Assembly: GCF_030397575.1 (NCBI RefSeq)
Contig: NZ_JAPNXS010000009.1
Span: forward strand, 122,144 to 186,143
Direction of reading: 5' to 3'
Length of the DNA stretch: 64,000 bases
DNA from: Psychromonas sp. 14N.309.X.WAT.B.A12
Lineage (GTDB): Bacteria; Pseudomonadota; Gammaproteobacteria; Enterobacterales; Psychromonadaceae
Shown: positions 55,350 to 64,000 of the stretch, piece by piece
Position numbering within the stretch: the first letter of the stretch is position 1
Layout: every line of letters starts with the position of its first letter
Notes under the pieces: generated by a model
What the model saw: only the letters and a program-made list of their open reading frames with translations
Told to the model about the DNA's origin: nothing
Database searches by the model: none
Position numbers and translations under genes: made by a program

Positions 55350-56357
55350 TCAAAGTAGAAGATTTTTCACACTACTTCTTTCCACTAGTGTTGGCTCTAA
55401 TTGGATCTCTAAATCACTTTCTCGCTTAGTTTGTATTTTGTCTAAAAGCGTATCAAAAGCTTGCTGTCCTAAATTAAATTTAGATTGATGAATGGTCGTT
55501 AATGAAGGTGTCATATAACGCGCAATCTTAATATCATCGTAACCAATAATCGATAAATCATCGGGAATAGATAATCCTAAACTATTTGCTGCATTAATCA
55601 CGCCCATAGCCATCATGTCATTACAAACAAAAATAGCCGTTGGTAATTCCCCTTTTTGATAAAGCTTTTTAAAAGCAATAGCAGCATCTTCACACTCAAA
55701 ATTAGATATCTCTACCCAATCTGAATTGATATTTAAATTCGCCTCATGCATTGCTTGTTCAAAACCAGCATAACGTTTTTTCGCAGTGGGTTTATCAATA
55801 GGACCGCGAATACAGCCTATTTTAGTATGGCCATTATCAATGAGATATTGCGTGGCTATCAAACCACCTTTATAGGCGTTATCTTGTATTTTATCGGTTG
55901 GGAACCCTGTATCACCATTATCCATCACAACTGTAGGCACAGGATCATGACGTTCAAAAATATCAATGTTTTGGTTGACTAGTTCATCACTCATTAACAA
56001 TAAACCATCGACACGTTTCTGTAATAACATATCGATATTAAAGCGTAAGCGCTCGAAATTACCTTCTGTATTACATAACAATAAATTGTAGCCTTGCTCA
56101 TAACAACGTCGTTCAACCCCCTTTACGACTTCAGCAAAGAAAGGGTTAATTGACGTTGTTACAAGCATGCCAAAGGTACGAGTATTTTTAAGCTTTAAGC
56201 TCCTCGCCAACGCTGAAGGTGTATAATTTAACAACTCAACCGCAGCTTTTACCTTTTCAGTGATTTCTTCGCTAACATAACGCGTTTTATTTAATACATG
56301 ACTAACTGTGGAAGTAGAAACTTGCGCATGTTTCGCTACATCTTTAATAGTGGCCAT
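55350..56357 (-). CDS. rbsR: Ribose operon repressor RbsR (LacI family)
   Basis: A 335-residue LacI-family regulator. The N-terminal helix-turn-helix is ATIKDVAKHAQVSTSTVSHV (residues 2-21), then hinge NYTPSALARSLK, and the sugar-binding core (about 60-330) with TFGMLVTTSINPFFAEVVKGVE and AIFVCNDMMAMGVI. It is the last gene of rbsDACBKR, 24 bases after rbsK, as in E. coli. It most likely represses this operon and binds ribose as inducer; a palindrome at 61336-61349 is a candidate operator. Confidence 0.93.
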   Translation of the reverse strand: MATIKDVAKHAQVSTSTVSHVLNKTRYVSEEITEKVKAAVELLNYTPSALARSLKLKNTRTFGMLVTTSINPFFAEVVKGVERRCYEQGYNLLLCNTEGNFERLRFNIDMLLQKRVDGLLLMSDELVNQNIDIFERHDPVPTVVMDNGDTGFPTDKIQDNAYKGGLIATQYLIDNGHTKIGCIRGPIDKPTAKKRYAGFEQAMHEANLNINSDWVEISNFECEDAAIAFKKLYQKGELPTAIFVCNDMMAMGVINAANSLGLSIPDDLSIIGYDDIKIARYMTPSLTTIHQSKFNLGQQAFDTLLDKIQTKRESDLEIQLEPTLVERSSVKNLLL

Positions 56358-56381
56358 TATGTTATGAATTCCTTAATTCGC

Positions 56382-57302
56382 TTATCTTTGTTTACTTAAA
56401 AATGCATTAACATCATCTCGATAGGGAATGGATGATTGAGCCCCCTCGGCCATCACCGTTAATGCTGCGGCAGCATGGGCAAAAAGAATCGAGTCATCTA
56501 AACTTTTATCTTCTAATAACCCTGTTAACAAAGCGCCATTAAACGTATCGCCTGCGGCTGTAGTATCAATAGCTTGTACACGATAACCTTCAATACGTTG
56601 ACCACTAGAGCCTTTACTTAACCAAACACCTTTACTACCTAGGGTGATTAATACCGTTTCTATGCCTTTACCATGCAGTACATTGGCAGCTTGCTGGGCA
56701 GACTGATCATCAGAGACTTTAATTCCAGTTAATATTTCTGCTTCAGTCTCATTAGGCGTAATGATATCCACTAAAGCAAGAAGGTGATCTGATAATGCTT
56801 GTGCGGGCGCAGGGTTAAGTACCACGGTTGTACCAGATAGATTAGCAATTTCTGCTGCTTTTTCAATGGTTTCAATAGGAACTTCTAACTGCAGTAATAA
56901 AATATCTGCTGTTTCGATTTTACTTTGATGAGGTGCGATTCTTTGCGGAGTTAAACACGCATTGGCTTCTGCACAAATACAAATACTATTTTCACCACTT
57001 GCTGATACTTGAATCATGGCAATACCGGTTGGAGTGTCTTCTTCTATCATCACCCCTTCTACATTGATGCCATCTTGCTCAAAGGTTTTACGAATTCCCA
57101 TACCAAAACTATCATCGCCAACACTGGCAATAAAATTAACACTCGCGCCTAAACGAGCCGCAGCCACAGCTTGATTTGCTCCTTTACCGCCAGCAATTAC
57201 CGTGTAACCTTGCCCATGTAATGTTTCTCCAGGGCGAGGAAAACTATTTACCTTAACAACATGATCCGCATTAACACTTCCAAGCACCGTGAGTTGACGC
57301 AT
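56382..57302 (-). CDS. rbsK: Ribokinase RbsK
   Basis: Phosphorylates D-ribose to ribose 5-phosphate. The 306-residue PfkB-family protein has signature 1 GGKGANQAVAAARLGA (near residues 38-53) and signature 2 DTTAAGDTFNGALLTGL (near 248-264, with the catalytic Asp). Start ATG at 57300-57302. It follows rbsB with a 143-base gap that carries a palindrome (57352-57361) and direct repeats. Confidence 0.95.
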   Translation of the reverse strand: MRQLTVLGSVNADHVVKVNSFPRPGETLHGQGYTVIAGGKGANQAVAAARLGASVNFIASVGDDSFGMGIRKTFEQDGINVEGVMIEEDTPTGIAMIQVSASGENSICICAEANACLTPQRIAPHQSKIETADILLLQLEVPIETIEKAAEIANLSGTTVVLNPAPAQALSDHLLALVDIITPNETEAEILTGIKVSDDQSAQQAANVLHGKGIETVLITLGSKGVWLSKGSSGQRIEGYRVQAIDTTAAGDTFNGALLTGLLEDKSLDDSILFAHAAAALTVMAEGAQSSIPYRDDVNAFLSKQR

Positions 57303-57351
57303 AAATAAACCTTTATTAAATATTGAAATAGACTTATTAATGGTGAATATT

Positions 57352-57381
57352 TAAGCGCTTATAATATATAAACGCTTATAA
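57352..57381. repeat. Palindrome and direct repeats between rbsB and rbsK
   Basis: TAAGCGCTTA (57352-57361) is a perfect palindrome, and CGCTTATAA occurs at 57356-57364 and again at 57373-57381. Candidate regulatory site or mRNA-processing element for rbsK-rbsR; unproven. Confidence 0.4.
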
Positions 57382-57445
57382 AACTCGACGACTCGAACCT
57401 ACAAAATGTAGAAATAACACTAGTATCGAGTTTTATTCACCAATC

Positions 57446-58324
57446 TTATTTAACTACCATCATTAATGGCACAGGAATGTTTTTATCGACACTTTTACCA
57501 GTTAACGTATCAACAGCTGATTGTACGCCAATTTCACCAATTAAAGCAGGCTGTTGCGCAATAGTTGCACCTAACAATCCACGCTTAACAGCCGCAATAC
57601 CATCATCAGTACCATCAAAGCCAACAATAAATATATCTTTACCAGAAGCTTGCACTGCACGGAAAGCACCTAGTGCCATTTCATCATTTTGTGCAAATAC
57701 AGCTTGTGTTTCAGGTTGAGACGATAATAAATTTTCCATGACGTTAAGGCCTTTAGTGCGGTCAAAGTCAGCTGGTTGACTGGCTAATAGATCCAAGCCT
57801 TGGCTTTCAACAGCTTTCATAAAACCTTCACCACGTTCACGTGCCGCTGAAGTACCTGCAATACCTTCTAGCTGAACCACCTTCGCATTTTCACCGATTT
57901 TTTCACGAATAAACTTACCTGCCATTTCCCCACCAGCGACATTATCTGACGCAATATGGCTAACGACGTCACCATTGTTAGCAGCTCGATCTAAAGTTAA
58001 TACCGGTATTGATGCTCGATTAGCTAAACGCACTGCGTTTGATACTGCATCAGAATCCGTAGGATTAATAAGAATAGCTTTTACTCCACGAACCAATAGG
58101 TCTTCGACATTAGCTAACTCTTTACTCGGATCATTTTGTGAATCCAGTACAATTATTTTATAACCTAATGCATCAGCCTTTTTCTCTGCCCCCTCTTTCA
58201 TTGAAACAAAGAAGGGGTTATTCAACGTTGAAACGACCATTGCAATCGTATCTTGTGCCATCGCACTAGCATTGAATGTTGCTGAGATCACTGCCGCTGA
58301 AATTAATGTTGTTAACTTTTTCAT
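57446..58324 (-). CDS. rbsB: Ribose-binding periplasmic protein RbsB
   Basis: Periplasmic binding protein for ribose import and chemotaxis. The 292-residue protein has a signal peptide (cleavage after ASAMA) and the type 1 binding fold: [63 protein letters not shown] and [19 protein letters not shown], which match RbsB closely. ALTHOUGH close homologues bind other pentoses, the rbs operon supports ribose. It lies 37 bases downstream of rbsC. Confidence 0.95.
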   Translation of the reverse strand: MKKLTTLISAAVISATFNASAMAQDTIAMVVSTLNNPFFVSMKEGAEKKADALGYKIIVLDSQNDPSKELANVEDLLVRGVKAILINPTDSDAVSNAVRLANRASIPVLTLDRAANNGDVVSHIASDNVAGGEMAGKFIREKIGENAKVVQLEGIAGTSAARERGEGFMKAVESQGLDLLASQPADFDRTKGLNVMENLLSSQPETQAVFAQNDEMALGAFRAVQASGKDIFIVGFDGTDDGIAAVKRGLLGATIAQQPALIGEIGVQSAVDTLTGKSVDKNIPVPLMMVVK

Positions 58325-58361
58325 TGGACTTTCCTTTTTTGGGTTTAAAAAAATATAAGGT

Positions 58362-59345
58362 TTATTTCTGTTTGTTATCTACTAACACCGCTAATAAAAT
58401 CACCGCTGCTTTCACTATCATTTGGAAATATGAAGACACATCTAATAGGTTTAATGCATTATTTAATACACCAATAATTAATGCCCCAATCAATGTCCCC
58501 ATAATGTAGCCACGGCCACCAGCAAGACTCGTTCCACCAACTACCACGGCCGCAATTGCATCTAGCTCATAGCCCATACCAGCTGTTGGTTGTGCTGATG
58601 ATAACCGCGAAGTAATAATGATTCCGGCTAATGCTGACAATAAACCACAAATGGAATACACGCCGATTTTGATGCGGTCGACATTGATGCCTGATAACTT
58701 AGTCGCTGACTCATTGCCGCCCAAAGCGTAAACATAACGGCCAAAGCGAGTATGATTGAGTAAATACCAAATCCCAGCGAACACAAAAATCATTAACCAA
58801 ACTGGCACAGGAACTCCAAATAAGTAACCAGTACCAAACCAAGCAAAATGATCTGCAACATCAGTAAAGCCAGTAGAAATAGGACGACCATCGGTATACA
58901 CCATGGTTACCCCACGAAGTAATGTCATCATCACTAATGTCGCGATAAATGCCTGCACTTTCCCCTTCGATATAATTAACCCAGTCATTGAGCCTAATAT
59001 TGCTCCACCTAATAAAGAGACTGGAATAGCAATAAACACAGATATCTCTAAACTGATCATACTGGCAGCAAAAGCACCACATAACGCGAGTATTGAACCT
59101 ACGCTTAAGTCAATACCAGCAGTTAAAATAACTAATGTCATGCCCGCAGCAAGAATTGCAATCACCGAGGTTTGACGCAAAATATTAAGGAGGTTATCAA
59201 GCGTAAAAAAGTACTCATTAAGCACAGATACAACTGCAATTAAGGCAATCAAAGCAATTAATGATTTTTGCTCAATAAACCAAGCTTTAGTAAAAATATG
59301 CCTTTTAGACTGATTAACCTCAGGGGCTGTAATGTTTGAACTCAT
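58362..59345 (-). CDS. rbsC: Ribose ABC transporter permease RbsC
   Basis: Membrane subunit of the ribose importer. The 327-residue protein has eight to ten hydrophobic segments and RbsC/AraH-type elements: [40 protein letters not shown] and [16 protein letters not shown]. Its start overlaps the rbsA stop by 4 bases. Length normal. Confidence 0.95.
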   Translation of the reverse strand: MSSNITAPEVNQSKRHIFTKAWFIEQKSLIALIALIAVVSVLNEYFFTLDNLLNILRQTSVIAILAAGMTLVILTAGIDLSVGSILALCGAFAASMISLEISVFIAIPVSLLGGAILGSMTGLIISKGKVQAFIATLVMMTLLRGVTMVYTDGRPISTGFTDVADHFAWFGTGYLFGVPVPVWLMIFVFAGIWYLLNHTRFGRYVYALGGNESATKLSGINVDRIKIGVYSICGLLSALAGIIITSRLSSAQPTAGMGYELDAIAAVVVGGTSLAGGRGYIMGTLIGALIIGVLNNALNLLDVSSYFQMIVKAAVILLAVLVDNKQK

Positions 59346-60847
59346 GCTGCTACCTCATTGTGATTTTTACCAACAGCGCAAGCCATTAGTTTTTCTTGAT
59401 CTGCTTCTTGTGCACTAAACTCGCCACTAATCTGGCCTTGATGCATCACTAAAATACGATCACTCATCCCTAATACTTCGGGCATTTCTGATGACACTAA
59501 AATAATACTCATGCCTTCAGCTTTAAATTTATTGATCAGTTGATAGATCTCTTTTTTAGCCCCCACATCTACGCCACGTGTTGGCTCATCTAAAATCAGC
59601 ACTTTAGGCTTTGTCATCAACCCTTTAGCAATGGCAACTTTCTGTTGATTACCGCCAGATAAATTGCCAATTATTTGCTCCATTGAAGGGGTTTTAATAT
59701 TAAAAAGGTCAATAAAATCGTTAACTGCTAAGCGCTCTTCTTGATGTTTTAACTGCCACCCACTAGAAAGGCTTTTAAGTGCACACAGCGACATATTGTC
59801 TTTCACTGATAAACCAAGCACTAAACCATCACCCTTTCTGTCTTCTGAAATATAAGCAATACCATGTTGTAACCCTTGCAATGCAGAGCGAGGATTAATG
59901 ACTTCACCTTCTAATATGATATCTCCAGCATGTCGTGGTAATGCACCATAAATCACTTTCATCAGTTCCGTACGACCCGCCCCCATTAACCCAGATATGC
60001 CTAAAATCTCACCATGTTTTAACGTAAAACTTACGTTATTTATCGCCTCTCCATAAAGGCTTTTAATGGTTAAGCAGTTACTTTGATGTACACACGGGAT
60101 ACGCGGATATTGTTCATCTAAACGGCGTCCCACCATCAGCTCAATTAATTTGTCTTCATCTATTTGGGCAACTGGCTTTTCAGCAATAAATTTACCGTCA
60201 CGTAAAATAGTAATGTCATCACATACTTCAAAAATCTCTTTTAAACGGTGCGAGATATAAACAATCCCGTAACCTTCATCGCGTAGCTCATTAATCACAC
60301 TAAATAACGCTTCGACTTCACTATCCGTTAAAGCATCTGTAGGCTCATCCATGATGATCACTTTAGATTCAAAGGAGAGTGCTTTAGCTATCTCTACCAT
60401 TTGTTGTTCACCTAAACTCAATTCACTGAGCATGGTCGATGACTTATGCTTTACATTTAAACGCGCTAACAATTGATCGGCTTTTTGATACATAGAAGAC
60501 CAATTAATGGCACCAAAGCGATTGGTCATTTCACGCCCTAAAAAAATATTTTCTGCAATCGTTAAAGCAGGTAATAAATTCAGTTCTTGATGAATAATAC
60601 TGATGCCCGCTTGTTGTGAGTCCCTTGGACCTTTAAAATTAACATTGATATTTTCATAAAAAATCTCACCTGCATCCAATGTATAGATACCAGTGATCAC
60701 CTTCATTAGCGTCGATTTCCCAGCACCATTCTCCCCTAATAAAGCCATTACTTGTCCGGGGTATACATTTAAAGACGCCCCATCTAGCGCTTTCACACCA
60801 GGGAATGATTTATGGATTTCAGTGAGTTGTAATATCGGCTCTCTCAT
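59342..60847 (-). CDS. rbsA: Ribose ABC transporter ATP-binding protein RbsA
   Basis: Two-domain ATPase of the ribose importer. First ABC domain: Walker [14 protein letters not shown] (near residues 33-45), [15 protein letters not shown] and [12 protein letters not shown]. The second domain (about 250-500) has degenerate Walker A ([14 protein letters not shown]) and [15 protein letters not shown] with [14 protein letters not shown], the typical asymmetric pattern of RbsA. The 501-residue length is normal. It lies 21 bases after rbsD. Confidence 0.95.
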   Translation of the reverse strand: MREPILQLTEIHKSFPGVKALDGASLNVYPGQVMALLGENGAGKSTLMKVITGIYTLDAGEIFYENINVNFKGPRDSQQAGISIIHQELNLLPALTIAENIFLGREMTNRFGAINWSSMYQKADQLLARLNVKHKSSTMLSELSLGEQQMVEIAKALSFESKVIIMDEPTDALTDSEVEALFSVINELRDEGYGIVYISHRLKEIFEVCDDITILRDGKFIAEKPVAQIDEDKLIELMVGRRLDEQYPRIPCVHQSNCLTIKSLYGEAINNVSFTLKHGEILGISGLMGAGRTELMKVIYGALPRHAGDIILEGEVINPRSALQGLQHGIAYISEDRKGDGLVLGLSVKDNMSLCALKSLSSGWQLKHQEERLAVNDFIDLFNIKTPSMEQIIGNLSGGNQQKVAIAKGLMTKPKVLILDEPTRGVDVGAKKEIYQLINKFKAEGMSIILVSSEMPEVLGMSDRILVMHQGQISGEFSAQEADQEKLMACAVGKNHNEVAA

Positions 60848-60868
60848 CGTATTTCTCGCATCATCAAT

Positions 60869-61273
60869 TTAAAAAACTACACCAGATTGAAAAATCACAT
60901 TAGCGTATGGTGTACACTCTCCAGTACGGACAATCGCTTTACTATTGAAAGTCTTAGCTTTAAAAGCATCATGGCTAACATAAGTTATCTCGACAGCTTG
61001 ATATGTTTTAATAATAGCTAATAGCGCCTCATGTAACTTAGGGCTAACCAGTTTCATCTCTTCAGCTACTATCACCCCAGTAATGTGCATCTCACTCAAT
61101 ACCACTTTAACCGTTTCTAAGAATCCGGGTACACCATGCGTTAAAGCAAGATCAATGCGCTCAACTTGAATGGGAATAGGTAAACCCGCATCGCAAATAG
61201 TGACCTCATCAAAATGTCCTAATGAAGCAATACAATGAGATAGCTTGGCATTTAATAATGCAGATTTTTTCAT
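60869..61273 (-). CDS. rbsD: D-ribose pyranase RbsD
   Basis: Converts beta-D-ribopyranose to the furanose used by RbsK. I chose the ATG at 61271-61273 (134 residues, MKKSALLNAKLSHCIASLGH), with a strong GGGGGG-type ribosome site just upstream; the in-frame ATG at 61297 would put that site inside the gene. GHFDEVTICDAGLPIP, the HGVP and GECTPYANVIF segments match RbsD. First gene of rbsDACBKR, divergent from transaldolase; operator candidate at 61336-61349. Confidence 0.93.
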   Translation of the reverse strand: MKKSALLNAKLSHCIASLGHFDEVTICDAGLPIPIQVERIDLALTHGVPGFLETVKVVLSEMHITGVIVAEEMKLVSPKLHEALLAIIKTYQAVEITYVSHDAFKAKTFNSKAIVRTGECTPYANVIFQSGVVF

Positions 61274-61335
61274 TTCCCCCCCTTCTTTTGTGTTCATTTT
61301 AAAACTAAATACATTAAGAAAAACTCATTAGAAAT

Positions 61336-61349
61336 CGATTGCGCAATCG
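61336..61349. promoter_or_regulatory. LacI-type palindrome, candidate RbsR operator
   Basis: CGATTGCGCAATCG is a 14-base perfect palindrome with a central CG step, the pattern bound by LacI-family repressors. It lies in the rbsD/tal divergent region, 63 bases ahead of rbsD. Assignment to the RbsR encoded at the operon's end is inferred. Confidence 0.65.
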
Positions 61350-61531
61350 TTTCGATGAGTGGGAATTTAAACATTAATAAAAAAATTGCACTCCTTACAT
61401 TGATAAAAAGAGAGCAAGTTCACGTAAAATATTTTAAAACTGTTAAACCACAATAATTCTCTAAAATCTTGCTTGCTTAAGCACTTCAGGCTTGTTACTA
61501 ATAAAATAAAACAACCATGATGGAAATATTT

Positions 61532-62491
61532 ATGAGCAACCAATTAATACAATTAAAACAAATGTCTACCGTAGTGGCTGATACCGGCGATGTACAAGCT
61601 ATTGCAAAATACCAACCTCAAGATGCAACCACTAACCCTTCTCTATTATTAAAAGCGGCGTCTTTACCTCAATATCAAGAGCTATTAACGCAAGCAACTG
61701 AGTGGGCAAAACAACAATCACAAGATGCACAGCAACAAGTGATCGATGCCAGTGATAAGCTTTCAGTGTTAGTCGGATTAGAAATACTTAAAACCATTCC
61801 TGGGCGTATTTCTACAGAGGTTGATTCTCGTCTTTCCTTTGATACACAAGGGTCGATTGTTAAAGCACGTAAATTAATTACTTTATATAACCAAGCAGGC
61901 ATTACAAACGATCGAATTCTTATTAAATTGGCAGCAACTTGGGAAGGCATTAAAGCCGCAGAAATACTTGAAAAAGAAGGTATTAACTGCAACTTAACAC
62001 TGTTATTCAGCTTTGCTCAAGCGCAAGCCTGTGCAGAAGCAAACGTATACCTTATTTCACCTTTTGTTGGCCGTATTTTAGATTGGTACAAGAAGCAAAC
62101 AGGAAAAGCATCCTACCCAGCCGACCAAGATCCAGGGGTAATTTCAGTTACTAATATCTATAATTACTACAAACAACAGGGTTACCAAACTGTGGTAATG
62201 GGCGCGAGCTTCAGGAGTGTGGAGGAAGTATTAGCGTTAGCAGGTTGTGACCGACTCACTATTAGCCCTGATTTGATGGCAGAGCTACAAAATAGTGACG
62301 CCCCTATCGAGCAAAAACTAAAAGAGCAAAATACACCAAAACAACAAGTAACACCATTAACAGAAAGTGAATTTAGATGGTCATTAAATGAAGATGCGAT
62401 GGCAACAGAGAAACTAGCAGAAGGTATTCGTAACTTTACTTTGGATCAAATAAAGTTAGATGAACAACTAACCAATTTACTAACTGCATAA
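61532..62491 (+). CDS. tal: Transaldolase
   Basis: Moves dihydroxyacetone between sugar phosphates in the non-oxidative pentose phosphate pathway. I prefer the ATG at 61532 (319 residues, [19 protein letters not shown]), which matches TalB-type N-termini and has GGAAA upstream; the ATG at 61517 would add five residues. [17 protein letters not shown] holds the conserved Thr-Asn-Pro; [18 protein letters not shown] contains the Schiff-base lysine; [30 protein letters not shown] is typical. Divergent from the ribose operon and followed at 63768-64000 by transketolase. Confidence 0.95.
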   Translation: MSNQLIQLKQMSTVVADTGDVQAIAKYQPQDATTNPSLLLKAASLPQYQELLTQATEWAKQQSQDAQQQVIDASDKLSVLVGLEILKTIPGRISTEVDSRLSFDTQGSIVKARKLITLYNQAGITNDRILIKLAATWEGIKAAEILEKEGINCNLTLLFSFAQAQACAEANVYLISPFVGRILDWYKKQTGKASYPADQDPGVISVTNIYNYYKQQGYQTVVMGASFRSVEEVLALAGCDRLTISPDLMAELQNSDAPIEQKLKEQNTPKQQVTPLTESEFRWSLNEDAMATEKLAEGIRNFTLDQIKLDEQLTNLLTA

Positions 62492-62670
62492 TTAACATTC
62501 ATCGTTTTTCACGCTTGATAAGAGAGCTTGCTAAAATAAGCTCTCTTTGCTGAGGCATTAACTATTAATAATTAACTTAGAACTCATAACCTTCAACATT
62601 TACCATACAAAACTTGCTACAAGTATCAGGAACATCAATAATACTCGCCTTTAATTAACCTTAACTCTTA

Positions 62671-62760
62671 TTTGCTTATTTGCTTATTTGCTTATTTGCT
62701 TATTTTATTATTTTATTATTTTATTATTTTATTACTTTATTACTTTATTACTTTATTACT
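62671..62760 (+). repeat. Three-block octanucleotide tandem repeat
   Basis: Eleven consecutive 8-base units without any break: TTTGCTTA x4 (62671-62702), TTTTATTA x4 (62703-62734) and CTTTATTA x3 (62735-62758), then CT. The three unit types share positions 2, 3 and 6-8, so the array looks like one ancestral 8-mer that mutated and then expanded blockwise. It ends 58 bases before the glycosyltransferase start. Confidence 0.97.
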
Positions 62761-62770
62761 GAATAAAAAT

Positions 62771-62794
62771 ATTGTTTTATGCTTTTAAAACAAT
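62771..62794 (+). promoter_or_regulatory. Hairpin between the repeat array and glycosyltransferase gene
   Basis: ATTGTTTTA / TAAAACAAT forms a 9-bp stem with a six-base loop, 23 bases ahead of the ATG. It may affect translation of the downstream gene, which lacks a clear ribosome site. No T run follows. Confidence 0.45.
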
Positions 62795-62817
62795 AACAGC
62801 CAGTTTGCTCGATATAA

Positions 62818-63684
62818 ATGAAATACTTTTCTATAGGAACAGCTTTGACAAAACAGAAAAAATTAATACCTAGAAAAATTTGGTTACTTTGGTATCAAGG
62901 TCTTGAGAATGCCCCGTACCTTATAAAAAAATGTATAGCATCCTGGGTTAAGCACAATCCCACTTGGGAAATCATTGTATTAGATGAAAGTAATTTACAT
63001 AATTACATCACGTTAGAAACCCCACAAGAAACATTAACTAAGTTATCTCCAGCCCATCGGTCGGATCTTTTACGTTTAAAATTATTGCATGAATATGGCG
63101 GTGTTTGGGCTGATAGCACCACTTTTTGTAATAAACCTTTAGATCAGTGGATAGATACATGCAGTCAATCTGGATTTTTTGTTTTTGATCGCCCTGATAA
63201 AGATAGACTCATGTCGAGTTGGTTTTTTGCTTCTCAAGCAGGTTGCCCTATTACTATTAAACTCCATGACTTAATGGAACAATACTGGATTAAAAACGAC
63301 TTTAATGAGCCCACTGAAATACAAATAAAAATAACAACACTCTTATCAAGAATACTAAATAAAAAAACAACAACTACAAAATATTGGTTTAATCCTATGA
63401 TTACTAAGGTATTGGGAATCACCCCTTACTTTGCACTTCATTACAAATTCGAAAGATTAATAGCACAGGATAAAACATCAAAAGAGATTTGGGACAATAC
63501 GTTAAAGGTCAGTGCAGATACACCTCACCTAGTACAACGAGCAGGATTATTCTCAACGCCTACAACATCCATTAAACAAAAGTTAAAAGAGGCTGATGCG
63601 CCACTGTATAAGCTTACTTGGAAATATGATCATAGCAATTATGAAGCAAATACATTGCTTTATCATATTTTAGAAGAGTGTTAA
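62818..63684 (+). CDS. Capsule-type glycosyltransferase (GT32-like, Caps_synth family)
   Basis: A 288-residue glycosyltransferase likely acting on a surface polysaccharide. IPRKIWLLWYQGLENAP and SWVKHNPTWEIIVLDESN form the nucleotide-sugar-binding start; HRSDLLRLKLLHEYGGVWAD (residues 80-99) is the family's signature with the DxD-like Asp. No signal peptide or membrane helix. The ATG at 62818 has no clear ribosome site; a TTG at 62845 (MTKQKKLIPRKIW) follows AGGA and is an alternative start giving 279 residues. The gene is alone, not in a capsule cluster, between tal and tkt, which suggests acquisition by transfer. Confidence 0.82.
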   Translation: MKYFSIGTALTKQKKLIPRKIWLLWYQGLENAPYLIKKCIASWVKHNPTWEIIVLDESNLHNYITLETPQETLTKLSPAHRSDLLRLKLLHEYGGVWADSTTFCNKPLDQWIDTCSQSGFFVFDRPDKDRLMSSWFFASQAGCPITIKLHDLMEQYWIKNDFNEPTEIQIKITTLLSRILNKKTTTTKYWFNPMITKVLGITPYFALHYKFERLIAQDKTSKEIWDNTLKVSADTPHLVQRAGLFSTPTTSIKQKLKEADAPLYKLTWKYDHSNYEANTLLYHILEEC

Positions 63685-63696
63685 TGAAGATAAAAT

Positions 63697-63736
63697 GAAT
63701 GAGCCCCAATCATATACTTATGATTGGGGCTCATTC
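63697..63736. terminator. Bidirectional terminator between glycosyltransferase and tkt
   Basis: GAATGAGCCCCAATCAT / ATGATTGGGGCTCATTC is a 17-bp perfect stem with an ATACTT loop, between the two convergent genes. Confidence 0.88.
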
Positions 63737-63767
63737 AACGCTTATAAACCGAGATAAAAACGGTTAA

Positions 63768-64000
63768 TTATAAAGCGTTAGCTGTCTCAACTACATTTGC
63801 AACAGTGAAACCAAACATGTCAAACAGTTGATCCGCTGGCGCAGACTCACCAAAGGTCGTCATACCAATCACTTTGCCGTTTAAACCAACGTACTTGTAC
63901 CAGTAATCTGCAATACCCGCTTCGATAGCAACACGTTTAGTCACTGCCGCTGGTAGTACTGACTCTTTGTATTCTGCTGATTGCAGTTCAAATTGCTCTG
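63768..64000 (-). CDS. tkt: Transketolase, C-terminal end (5' part outside window)
   Basis: The minus-strand frame ending at the TAA at 63768-63770 gives [40 protein letters not shown] and [13 protein letters not shown] at the C-terminus, which is the C-terminal domain of transketolase (the GESAPA.. motif is diagnostic). Only the last 77 residues lie in the window. Together with tal and rbsDACBKR it makes a ribose-to-pentose-phosphate cluster. The gene is expected to extend a further roughly 590 codons to the right. Confidence 0.9.
   Translation of the reverse strand, partial: EQFELQSAEYKESVLPAAVTKRVAIEAGIADYWYKYVGLNGKVIGMTTFGESAPADQLFDMFGFTVANVVETANAL

Noticed and set aside
62671..62760. 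CRISPR-like array
   Set aside because: The repeats are 8 bases long and directly joined, with no spacers; it is a microsatellite.
1..64000. Defence systems, prophage or integrated plasmid
   Set aside because: No recombinase, integrase, restriction, toxin-antitoxin or phage structural gene was found; gene order is largely chromosomal.

Overview
The window comes from an AT-rich gammaproteobacterium. The lptFG / pepA-holC-valS block, the ilvGM-ilvD order, an rbsDACBKR operon in the E. coli order, a MetJ box, TRAP transport and a PEP-CTERM protein together suggest a marine, cold-water genus such as Psychromonas or a close relative. This placement is inferred from gene content and protein style; no search was run. 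Nearly all of the sequence is ordinary chromosome. No CRISPR array, intact insertion sequence, prophage or rRNA was seen.

Positions 1-19200 hold one long minus-strand cobalamin (B12) supply operon. It starts at a cobalamin riboswitch (about 18984-19200). First comes a cobalt uptake module: a DUF4198 periplasmic protein, CbiM, a CbiL-like anchored protein, CbiQ and CbiO. Next is a fused AAA+/VWA chelatase motor subunit. Then come the corrin-ring enzymes CbiA, CbiD, CobK/CbiJ, CobH/CbiC, CbiET, CobI/CbiL, a short CbiG, CobJ/CbiH and CobM/CbiF. The operon ends with the metallochaperone-like GTPase CobW and the large cobaltochelatase subunit CobN, which is cut by the window start. The set is a hybrid: oxygen-independent ring enzymes (CbiD, CbiG) sit beside a CobN-type ATP-dependent chelatase.

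Positions 19200-39250 are mixed accessory and housekeeping genes. They include a decayed stretch with repeats and a response-regulator-like remnant, a coiled-coil PEGA-like secreted protein, an AraC regulator divergent from a YHS protein, a DUF1348 protein, and the metNIQ methionine importer with MetJ boxes. Further on are an unusual secreted metallo-beta-lactamase/DUF1566/EF-hand fusion, a chemoreceptor, a broken zinc alcohol dehydrogenase beside an Lrp regulator, a YitT protein, a TRAP transporter (dctPQM), a 1.5-kb gene-poor stretch and a PEP-CTERM protein.

Positions 39250-55120 are mostly core genes: tRNA-Leu(CAA), an RDD protein, lptG-lptF, pepA-holC-valS, comM, and ilvG-ilvM-ilvD with a possible attenuation leader. 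Positions 55350-64000 are pentose metabolism: the ribose operon rbsDACBKR on the minus strand, transaldolase divergent from it, a capsule-type glycosyltransferase preceded by a striking three-block octanucleotide repeat, and the end of a transketolase gene.

The most unusual items are the octanucleotide array at 62671-62760, the three-domain secreted fusion at 26927-29191, the hybrid corrin pathway, and the riboswitch with its visible kissing-loop partner, short overlapping ORF and TTG start.
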